This document shows, piece by piece, positions 44,632 through 51,953 of a stretch of DNA of 64,000 nucleotides; position 1 is the first letter of the stretch; each line of letters opens with the position of its first letter. Location of the stretch: NCBI RefSeq assembly GCF_022436675.1, contig NZ_JAKUJZ010000003.1, forward strand, positions 198,226-262,225, read 5' to 3'. A program made the position numbers and the translations under genes. A model generated the notes under the pieces. The model was not told the DNA's origin. It saw nothing but the letters and a program-made list of their open reading frames with translations, and did not search any database. The stretch is from Rheinheimera hassiensis. GTDB lineage: Bacteria > Pseudomonadota > Gammaproteobacteria > Enterobacterales > Alteromonadaceae.

Positions 44632-47388
44632 ATGAAAAAAACTACCCTGCTCGCCAGCGCTATTATGCTGGCGCTGCTTTCCGGTTGTGGCAGTAAAGAT
44701 GCAACAGAGCATTACAGTGATGCGCTGAGCTTTATTCAGAACAAGCAATACAACGCCGCTGTAATCGAACTGAAATCAGCTGTGCAACAAGAACCAGAGA
44801 ATGCAGAATACCGTTTGGCTCTTGGTTTACTCCAACTGCAGATTGGCGACAGCATATCTGCAGAAAAAGAGCTGGACCGCGCGCTGAGTTATGGCATCGA
44901 CAAACAAAAAGTAGCGTTACCGCTGGTTCGCAGCAGCTATCAGGCGGGTGATTACCAGGCAGTGCTGGAGCACTTTTCTGATGAGACACTTGCGCCTGAA
45001 TTGCAGATTTACGTCGATGTATATCGTGCTCTGGCTCAGCTAGAGCTGGGTGACGCTGACGCAGCGATAGCACTCTTTGACCAACTGGCAACACAAGATA
45101 AATTCAGTGATGCCGCAATTTATGCTCAGGCGCATTTGCTTATTGCTAACCGTAATAACAGCCAGGCGTTAGAAGTCATTACTCAGGTGAAGCCTGACAG
45201 CCTGCTTTATGCCGAAGCATTATTTCTACAAGGCAGAACCCAATTAGCAGAAGAGCAGCATGTCGCCTCCATTGAAAGCATGCGCAACTATCTGACACTG
45301 GTACCCAACAACTTACAAGCCCGCCTGATGCTGACGCAAAATCTGGTCAGTACAGAGCAGTTTGATTTAGCAGATAAAGAATTAGCCCTGCTACTAAAAG
45401 CGTTTCCAAATCAACCGTTCACAAATTATCTAAAAGCGGTGCTGGAGTATGAGCGTGAGAATTATACTCTGGCCAAAGAGCATGTTGAAAAAGCCATCAA
45501 TAACGGCCTGCGTAATACCAGCGCACGTATTATTGCCGCATTAGCTTCACTGAACCTGGGGCTGGAGAGCCAGGCATTAAACCATCTGAGCGCAGTAGAA
45601 AACCAGCTGCAGCAATATCCGCCGTTGCAAAATCTTTACGCCTCACTGCAGTTAAAGTCTGGCCAGCTTGATCAGGCTCAGGCGGTTCTGGTTAATCAAG
45701 ATCCGCAGGCGATGGATTACAAATTACTTGCCGCAACGTCATTCCAACTGATTAAACAAGGCTCCGGCAGTGCAGCACAAGAGCTGATTGCTAAATATGA
45801 ACTGAGTGAAAACAGCAAAGATGTGACCTCGCTGGCAACCTTAGGTCTGCTTAAAATGGGCATTGATGGTCAGGAGTCAAGCGGCCTGCGAGACCTTGAA
45901 CAAGCCTTACAACTGGATCCAAGCCAGAATCAGACCCGTGTTGTGCTGGCTATCAGTTACCTCAGACAAAAAGAGTATGACAAAGCATCCGCCATAGTTG
46001 ACGAGTGGCTGTCTGACGAAAAACTGGCCGTTGTTGGCTACAATCTGAAGGCTTATGGCGCTATGCTGCAAAAGCAGTTTACAGAAGCTGAAGTGTTTCT
46101 GAAGCAGGCGCAGCAAGCCACTCCTGACCAACCTTTTACCTTACTGTTGCAAGCCCTTGTTGCCGGAACAAAAAGTGATTTTGTGCAAGCAAAACAACTT
46201 CTGGTTAAATCGATAGAGAAACATCCGACTTACCTGCCAGCTTTGCAACAATACTATGCTCTGAGTAAAGATGATGACAAAGGTGCTGACGCCATAAAAC
46301 GGGCAGGCGCAATCCTTAAAGATAACCCGGCCAACAATGCACTGCGGTTAACGTTAGCCCGCATGTACTACCAGCAACAAGACTTTAAAAAAGCTATAGA
46401 AACCATTGGCGACCCATCAGCCAATATGGTTAATGCCACTGCAGCTTACTGGCTGACCTTGATAGACTCACATGCCCAGCTTGGTAATCAGAAAGAGGTG
46501 CTTACATTAAGCGAACGCTGGTACCAGCAGGAACCGGAAAACCTGCGGGCGGCATATTTCTATGCCACCAGCCTCAGCCTGGCTAAGCGGCATGCAGAAG
46601 CGATAAATGTTGCGGATAAACAGCTGGTTAAACATCCGAAGAATCCAATGTTGCTGCGCAGTAAAATAATGGCACTGTCTGAATCTCAAGACTATAGCAA
46701 AGCTCTGGATACCTTCAAAAACCTGACCGATAACGACGCAGCAACAGCTGAAATGCAGTTTTTAAAAGGCAGGATACTGTTTTTAAACGGCCAGATCCCA
46801 CCGGCTGTTGCGGCGTTTAATCAAAGCTATCAGATAGCACCAACCGATCAGACAGCCATGTTTATTGCTGAAATTTACTCAAAAGACTACTCGCACCAGC
46901 GTGCTGTAGAGTTCTTAGAGGGTCATTTCAGTAAAGCCTCTGCCAGCGGCAACCTGAAGCTGTTTTATGCCAATTTGTTGCTGGAATCTGATAAGAAAAA
47001 AGCTTTTGAGCTTTATGATGAAATTTTGCAGGCGTCACCTGACAACTACATCATACTGAATAACTATGCCTGGATTCTGGCAGAGCAAAACCAGTTGCCT
47101 GAAGCCAAGCAACATATTGAGAGAGCGATAAAGCAGGCGCCAAAGCATCCTGATGTATTGGACACTTACGGCAAAGTGCTGATGAAGATGGACAACTTGC
47201 CCGACGCTATAAAAGCTTTTGAGCAATCTCTGGCGATAAGACCAGAGAATGATCTGGTTAAGCTAAATTATGCCGAAGCACTGGTGCGAGCAGATAATAA
47301 AAGCAAAGCTAAAACCGTGCTGGCTGATGTAAAAAGCCGGGATGCCGAAGTTATCAAGCGGGTTGAAGCTATTAACAACATGCTGTAA
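44632..47388 (+). CDS. prsT: PEP-CTERM/XrtA system TPR-repeat lipoprotein PrsT
   Basis: A 918-residue lipoprotein. The signal peptide ends in LLSGC, so it is lipidated. The rest is an array of TPR repeats from residue 28 to the C-terminus, for example YSDALSFIQNKQYNAAVIEL, YRLALGLLQLQIGDSISAEK and HPDVLDTYGKVLMKMDNLPD. It is the usual large TPR partner of XrtA loci, presumably a periplasmic scaffold. The ATG at 44632 follows AAGGAG; a frame extension starts inside wecC. The gene ends in a hairpin before the PEP-CTERM gene. Confidence 0.95.
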   Translation: MKKTTLLASAIMLALLSGCGSKDATEHYSDALSFIQNKQYNAAVIELKSAVQQEPENAEYRLALGLLQLQIGDSISAEKELDRALSYGIDKQKVALPLVRSSYQAGDYQAVLEHFSDETLAPELQIYVDVYRALAQLELGDADAAIALFDQLATQDKFSDAAIYAQAHLLIANRNNSQALEVITQVKPDSLLYAEALFLQGRTQLAEEQHVASIESMRNYLTLVPNNLQARLMLTQNLVSTEQFDLADKELALLLKAFPNQPFTNYLKAVLEYERENYTLAKEHVEKAINNGLRNTSARIIAALASLNLGLESQALNHLSAVENQLQQYPPLQNLYASLQLKSGQLDQAQAVLVNQDPQAMDYKLLAATSFQLIKQGSGSAAQELIAKYELSENSKDVTSLATLGLLKMGIDGQESSGLRDLEQALQLDPSQNQTRVVLAISYLRQKEYDKASAIVDEWLSDEKLAVVGYNLKAYGAMLQKQFTEAEVFLKQAQQATPDQPFTLLLQALVAGTKSDFVQAKQLLVKSIEKHPTYLPALQQYYALSKDDDKGADAIKRAGAILKDNPANNALRLTLARMYYQQQDFKKAIETIGDPSANMVNATAAYWLTLIDSHAQLGNQKEVLTLSERWYQQEPENLRAAYFYATSLSLAKRHAEAINVADKQLVKHPKNPMLLRSKIMALSESQDYSKALDTFKNLTDNDAATAEMQFLKGRILFLNGQIPPAVAAFNQSYQIAPTDQTAMFIAEIYSKDYSHQRAVEFLEGHFSKASASGNLKLFYANLLLESDKKKAFELYDEILQASPDNYIILNNYAWILAEQNQLPEAKQHIERAIKQAPKHPDVLDTYGKVLMKMDNLPDAIKAFEQSLAIRPENDLVKLNYAEALVRADNKSKAKTVLADVKSRDAEVIKRVEAINNML

Positions 47389-47397
47389 TAAGAACAG

Positions 47398-47421
47398 CTG
47401 TGCCGCAGCAATGCGGCACAG
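47398..47421. terminator. Hairpin after prsT
   Basis: A perfect 9-bp stem CTGTGCCGC / GCGGCACAG with a 6-nt loop starts 10 nt after the prsT stop. No T-run follows, so it is a weak or Rho-assisted terminator or an RNA-stabilising end. Confidence 0.55.
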
Positions 47422-47543
47422 GTTCAGCTAAAAACACATTTACTATAAAAAATATCTTCTGCTACTGTCACGTAATTTTACAACATCAGTTTACCACCTC
47501 ACCAGCAACCACATAAGCAATTGATTAAATACAATAAAAAAAG

Positions 47544-47560
47544 TTGGCACCAAACATGCT
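47544..47560 (+). promoter_or_regulatory. Sigma-54 (RpoN) promoter of the PEP-CTERM gene
   Basis: TTGGCACCAAACATGCT matches the -24/-12 consensus TTGGCACG-N4-TTGCW, with GG and GC exactly 12 nt apart. Predicted transcription starts near 47571, about 70 nt before the PEP-CTERM ATG. In other XrtA species the PrsK/PrsR pair controls such genes with sigma-54; no prsK or prsR lies in this window, so they would be elsewhere. Confidence 0.85.
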
Positions 47561-47641
47561 TATATATAAGTCGATTGCTTGAGGATAAGTTTGCGGGGCA
47601 ACCTAGCTAACTTGTGTGGAAACTTCACTAAGGAAATTAAA

Positions 47642-48403
47642 ATGAAAAAATTACTTGCAGGATTAGTTTTAGCTGGAGCAACGGCGTTTGGCGCCAGTGC
47701 TTCAGTAATTACATTTGACGATAGCTCATTTGGCGGTTCAGGCTCTACCATGTTTGACGAAATCGACTGGGATCCGGATCTGGCTAATGTTGAACAAACT
47801 GATGCTAACGGCAATGGTTCTATTTTTGGCGGTGCAGATGACTTTATGGAGTTTGGCCAGACATTAATGGTTAACTTCAAACAATCAGGTATGCCGAACT
47901 TTTTACCTTCAGCATACGAAGTATTCCTGGATTATGAATTTGAAGGTACAGCCGAAGCATTCCCTGATTTTGGTGGCTTAATTCAGGTTTTATTTGCCGG
48001 TGGTTCTGCCACTTTATGGGCTGACACAACTGTAAACGGTGCTTATGATGCCGGTACCGCTGCAGCTTTAGGCACTTTCTCACTGTCTAGCGGCAGCTGT
48101 ATGACAAGTGTTGCAGGTGTTGGTGCATGTGATATCACCATGAAGTTTGACGCTAACCCAGGTTACTTCTACTACAATGGTAACGATATCTCTGGTAACA
48201 ACTTTGTATACTCACAACTGATTGTTACTGTTCAGAACATTATCGGTTTATCACCAAACTATAATGGTGTTCCAGGTTCTACTCAGGAATTCCAAATCCG
48301 TCATGACGGTAACCAAACGTTCAGCGTACCAGAGCCAGCAAGCTTAGCATTGTTAGGTTTAGGTCTGTTAGGTTTACGTCTTAACCGTCGTAACAAAGCC
48401 TGA
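47642..48403 (+). CDS. PEP-CTERM sorting-domain protein (XrtA substrate)
   Basis: A 253-residue secreted protein. The signal peptide is MKKLLAGLVLAGATAFGASA. The mature body is acidic and rich in Gly, Asp and Asn, with one likely disulfide (GSCMTSVAGVGACD). The C-terminus is a complete PEP-CTERM tail: PEP motif at 230-232 (VPEPASLALLG), a Leu/Gly helix, then the basic end RLNRRNKA. XrtA would cleave near the PEP motif. The ATG at 47642 follows AAGGAA. It has its own sigma-54 promoter and terminator, so it is a one-gene unit with strong expression potential. The function of the body is unknown. Confidence 0.95.
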   Translation: MKKLLAGLVLAGATAFGASASVITFDDSSFGGSGSTMFDEIDWDPDLANVEQTDANGNGSIFGGADDFMEFGQTLMVNFKQSGMPNFLPSAYEVFLDYEFEGTAEAFPDFGGLIQVLFAGGSATLWADTTVNGAYDAGTAAALGTFSLSSGSCMTSVAGVGACDITMKFDANPGYFYYNGNDISGNNFVYSQLIVTVQNIIGLSPNYNGVPGSTQEFQIRHDGNQTFSVPEPASLALLGLGLLGLRLNRRNKA

Positions 48404-48420
48404 TTTATCAGTGCTGATTA

Positions 48421-48448
48421 AAAAGGGCATCTGATGATGCCCTTTTTT
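48421..48448 (+). terminator. Intrinsic terminator of the PEP-CTERM gene
   Basis: AAAAGGGCATC / GATGCCCTTTTTT stem with loop TGAT and a T-run, 18 nt after the stop. The A-run on the other side lets it also serve the convergent ThiF-nitroreductase gene. Confidence 0.92.
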
Positions 48449-48503
48449 ATTGCCTTTTACACCATGCCTGCTTATTAAACATTATTTTTACACGGTATCT
48501 GTT

Positions 48504-50471
48504 TTAATCTACCAGTAACTGTTCCAGGCTAAACCGCAACGAGCGCGAAGCCGGTTGCTCACTACGTCCTAACCTGCCAAAGAACACCTTGTTAGTAAAT
48601 ACCTGTGGCGGCAATAGCGCAGCCAGCTTTTTATCCATCTCTACTGCGTTATCGAATGCCTGCTGATTTGTAGTAAACTGCAGGTTATCACGCAAATAGC
48701 TGGAAAAAATTACCGGTGTTTGCTCAGGCTGAAAGCCTAAATTTAACTTAGCTGCCGTAAGCCAAAAGCGCTGCAAAGCGACACCGGCAGCAAATTGCTG
48801 CTCTAATGTAACCGGAGCTTCAGTGTCTGTGCTGTATAGCACAAAGTGTGCGCTGCAGCGTAGGGCTGGTAATAAATCAAGTTGCAACCGCGGGGCTATT
48901 GTTCCACCCATATATTTGGCCATAAACTCAAAGCGCTCCCAGCTTGCAAGCGCCCATTTCATCAGTTTCGCAGTAGCCGCATCAACTCCAAGAGCCTGCT
49001 CAGGAATTTTATCTATACTGAACTGCTTACCCCAATCGATAATTTTGCTATGAACATCATAACCCTCTTTCATAATCAGCCGGGTGTAAGCATTACCAAA
49101 TAACAACTTAGCAATAGTCCAGCGCTGTGCTGTACTTTCAAACCAATGCACCGCAAAACCAGATGGTAAGGCCTTTTCAAGCTGGCGCTTTTCCTCAGCA
49201 CTAAGTGCAGTTGTTCCCATTGGCCTGCGCTGCACAGTTCGGGTTTCAATATAGGGGGCAAGCGCATCTGCGTTAATGCTGCTGTCTTGCAGCAAAGTAA
49301 TTTTATATACCGGATGCTCTGCATCAGAGCGGTCGATATCACTGATTTCCAACTGATATCCGCGCTCAGAAGCGGCGATACGGGCTGTTTCGAGTAAAGC
49401 ACCGTGGGCCATATTACTGGCAAAGCCATTTAAGTCGTATACCACATCGTGCCGGGTGTCATTACCCAGAATGTCGCAACTTAGCGCCGATGTAGGTCGA
49501 AAGCGCCAGCATTGGGTATTGTCGCCACTGGGTGCCCAGCGGGCTTTATCCAATACATAACGCAACGGATCCTGTTCTGGTATTGTTTTAGGCGCTACTC
49601 GGGCAGGTTGATTCAGAAAATATTTCCGTCCCAGATGAAGTGCCAGCCGGTTTATTGGATTGGCATTGCCAAAGGGCCGCCAGCTAACTTTATAGGTATT
49701 ACGATAAGCATCAAACTGCAGGCTTTTGGGCGCGGCAATAACTTTACCCCGGTTCAGCATCAACTTTAATGCCTGAGTTGCAGCTACACCAGCGCAAAGC
49801 TCGCAAGCCATAATAGTTGATGGCCCTTTTCGCTCTGGCAAATTAATACTTTCTGGTACTACTAAATAGGCACTGTGCAATCTGGCTGGTGATAACCCGA
49901 CAAAAAAGCGCAGATACTGCTCATTTTCATCACAACCATCAAGCAGAAAATACTGTTCAAATGTCATCTTACCGGGAAGAAAATTCAGGTTTGCTACGCC
50001 CATTCCCAAAGGAGCTGCGGTTACCGCCGGAATGCCTGCATCATAGGCTTTTCTGAACATCAAACTTCTGATTTTCAAAGCAAAAAAGTCAAGACCATCA
50101 ATATAGACATCAACATCCTGTAAAAAGGCGTCGATATTGCTTTCAGTAACACCGTCTGCAAAAGTAGTTATTTCCAGAGCAGGGTTAATATCCAACGCCA
50201 TTGCCACCAGTGTATCGAGCTTTTTCTGGCCGACAGAAGATAATTTGGCACCGGCCTGACGGTTAAAGTTTTCAATATCGAAACTATCAAAATCGGCTAA
50301 ATGAAACCGGCCAACCCCAAGCCGGGCAAGCGTCAGTAAGTGTGCTCCTCCCACCCCGCCCATACCGGCAATCGCCACGCGTTTACTGGCCAGCAATTGC
50401 TGTTCCGCTAACGTAAGCCAGCCAATATTGCGTGAAAACGCTTTGTAGTAGTCAAAATCGGATGAAATCAT
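48504..50471 (-). CDS. ThiF/E1-like adenylyltransferase fused to a nitroreductase-like domain
   Basis: A 655-residue two-domain protein. The N-terminal ThiF/E1 domain has the ATP loop AGMGGVGG (35-42), LADFDSFDIENFNRQ with Asp60 and Arg71, and a CELC pair (Cys223, Cys226). From about residue 305 a nitroreductase-type FMN domain begins, WAPSGDNTQCWRFRP. The layout resembles Rv1355c-type proteins. It may adenylate a carboxylate and act on it with a flavin step (inference). AAAGGA lies 8 nt before the ATG. It follows the acyltransferase gene by 4 nt, so they are one operon. Confidence 0.88.
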   Translation of the reverse strand: MISSDFDYYKAFSRNIGWLTLAEQQLLASKRVAIAGMGGVGGAHLLTLARLGVGRFHLADFDSFDIENFNRQAGAKLSSVGQKKLDTLVAMALDINPALEITTFADGVTESNIDAFLQDVDVYIDGLDFFALKIRSLMFRKAYDAGIPAVTAAPLGMGVANLNFLPGKMTFEQYFLLDGCDENEQYLRFFVGLSPARLHSAYLVVPESINLPERKGPSTIMACELCAGVAATQALKLMLNRGKVIAAPKSLQFDAYRNTYKVSWRPFGNANPINRLALHLGRKYFLNQPARVAPKTIPEQDPLRYVLDKARWAPSGDNTQCWRFRPTSALSCDILGNDTRHDVVYDLNGFASNMAHGALLETARIAASERGYQLEISDIDRSDAEHPVYKITLLQDSSINADALAPYIETRTVQRRPMGTTALSAEEKRQLEKALPSGFAVHWFESTAQRWTIAKLLFGNAYTRLIMKEGYDVHSKIIDWGKQFSIDKIPEQALGVDAATAKLMKWALASWERFEFMAKYMGGTIAPRLQLDLLPALRCSAHFVLYSTDTEAPVTLEQQFAAGVALQRFWLTAAKLNLGFQPEQTPVIFSSYLRDNLQFTTNQQAFDNAVEMDKKLAALLPPQVFTNKVFFGRLGRSEQPASRSLRFSLEQLLVD

Positions 50472-50475
50472 ACGA

Positions 50476-51249
50476 TTAGTCCTTTTGCCGGGTGAGATAA
50501 GGGTAAAGCCGCAGTTGCGGAGCTAACTGGCTTTTGAGCATATGAAATAGCTGTAGAATTTCCGGGTTAAGTGCCGAAATGTACTTATGCTCAGGAAGGT
50601 AAAACAATGCACGGGTGCCATGATAATCCATTTCATCACCGATTTGCTCAAACGCCAGCCCCAGCCGCTCAAGGCGTTTTTTCAACCTGGGCTCTACCAC
50701 CACAAACATAGCTTTATGGTGGCACATTTGTACCAAAGCGATAATACTAAGATATAAGCCTATGGCAATATTAGGGAAATTTCTGCGCTCTTCCTCTGAA
50801 AATACGTCTTTTTCCATTTCAATCTCGTTGATGACATAAGGCGTGTTCTTTTCACCTAAACGACGGCGAAATGCCTCTGGCACAGCAAGCCGGGAAATTT
50901 CACTGAAAGATCCGCGTTCAAACTCAGACAGATCTATTAAATCGGTTCTGACTGATGATAAACAGTGTTGCTCAAACGGCAGTTGATAAGATGGGTGCTC
51001 CGGTGGTGGAATAACCAGCCGCGCGGTTCCGGCATACTGGCCAGTCCTTTTATGCAACAACAGCAGAACGAAAGAGTACTCGTCACATTCATCGGTTTCC
51101 ATACCATTTTCACGCAACGGCTCCCAGCCTAGTTCTTCACAGTACACTGAGTGCCTGATCTTAAAAGACTCTTCTCGTAACGCTGTTGAAGCGGCAAACT
51201 TAATTTCAAAATACTGCTTAAAGTTGTCGGCCAGACTTACACAATCCAT
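50476..51249 (-). CDS. PEP-CTERM/exosortase system-associated acyltransferase (TIGR03694)
   Basis: A 257-residue GNAT-fold protein related to N-acyl amino-acid synthases and LuxI-type enzymes. The N-terminal RHSVYCEELGWEP resembles the LuxI/FeeM acyl-substrate region; FEISRLAVPEAFRRR-like SEISRLAV follows, and the C-terminal half has a Tyr/Glu-rich part. It likely joins an acyl chain from ACP or CoA to an amine. It is first in a two-gene minus-strand operon with the ThiF-nitroreductase fusion. The region upstream (51250-51383) shows no clear operator. Confidence 0.9.
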   Translation of the reverse strand: MDCVSLADNFKQYFEIKFAASTALREESFKIRHSVYCEELGWEPLRENGMETDECDEYSFVLLLLHKRTGQYAGTARLVIPPPEHPSYQLPFEQHCLSSVRTDLIDLSEFERGSFSEISRLAVPEAFRRRLGEKNTPYVINEIEMEKDVFSEEERRNFPNIAIGLYLSIIALVQMCHHKAMFVVVEPRLKKRLERLGLAFEQIGDEMDYHGTRALFYLPEHKYISALNPEILQLFHMLKSQLAPQLRLYPYLTRQKD

Positions 51250-51383
51250 GATGATATCCAGTTAATACATTAGACTCGGTAAATATAGTAGCCACTCTTT
51301 GTTTGTTTTACATAGTAAAATCATCTAACAATGCGAATTTTATATACTAAATTATTTAGAGTCACATCAAGTTCACAATAATA

Positions 51384-51881
51384 TTAACTAACTGTATATT
51401 TAGCCGCCAACTGCTGCAACGATGCACCGGTAACCCGGTTTATACGCCAATCATGCAGCATACTGGCACCCTGTGCCTGATAAAAATCTATCGCAGGTTG
51501 ATTCCAGTCTAGTACAGACCATTCAAGACGGCCACAATCACGGTCGATAGCCAGTTGTGCCAGGTAGCTTAGTAATACCCTGCCCAAACCTTTGCCCCGG
51601 TATTCAGGAGATACAAACAAGTCTTCCAGATAAATACCTGGTTTGGCTAAAAATGTTGAATAGTTATGAAAAAATAATGCAAAGCCGGCAGCCTTGTTAT
51701 CATATTCTGCGATAACCACTTCTGCATAAGCTTTATGACCAAATAATGTCTGCTGTAACTTCTCTTCAGTAGCAACAACCTGATCTGAGAGCCTTTCATA
51801 TTCAGCCAGCCCCTGAATAAACGTCAATATAACGGGTACATCTTGCGGTGTTGCTAAACGTAAACTTATTTTATCTGACAT
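51384..51881 (-). CDS. GNAT N-acetyltransferase (diamine acetyltransferase-like)
   Basis: A 165-residue GNAT protein. The acetyl-CoA loop is VSPEYRGKGLGRVLL (Q/RxxGxG/A), and LEDLFVSPEYRGKG with WNQPAIDFYQAQGA is typical of spermidine/diamine acetyltransferase-like proteins. The substrate is not certain. The start ATG at 51881 has GGGAG 6 nt upstream, better than ATG at 51899. Confidence 0.87.
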   Translation of the reverse strand: MSDKISLRLATPQDVPVILTFIQGLAEYERLSDQVVATEEKLQQTLFGHKAYAEVVIAEYDNKAAGFALFFHNYSTFLAKPGIYLEDLFVSPEYRGKGLGRVLLSYLAQLAIDRDCGRLEWSVLDWNQPAIDFYQAQGASMLHDWRINRVTGASLQQLAAKYTVS

Positions 51882-51900
51882 AACAGCTCCCAAAGGCAAT

Positions 51901-51937
51901 AAAAAACGCCGACAGAGTTCTTACCCTGCCGGCGTTT
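51901..51937 (-). terminator. Intrinsic terminator of fadE
   Basis: On the minus strand AAACGCCG-G-CAG / CTG-T-CGGCGTTTTTT forms an 11-12 bp stem with a 10-nt loop and a T-run, directly after the fadE stop. It lies just before the GNAT gene, so the two are separately transcribed. Confidence 0.88.
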
Positions 51938-51953
51938 GAGTGTAGCAAGTTGT

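Noticed and set aside
47642-48403. Naming the PEP-CTERM protein PepA (flocculation protein)
   Set aside because: The tail is diagnostic of the sorting class only; the body does not match the PepA sequence I can recall, so no symbol is given.
50476-51249. LuxI-type homoserine-lactone synthase
   Set aside because: It shares the fold, but the sequence fits the exosortase-associated acyltransferase family better, and no LuxR gene or lux box is nearby.
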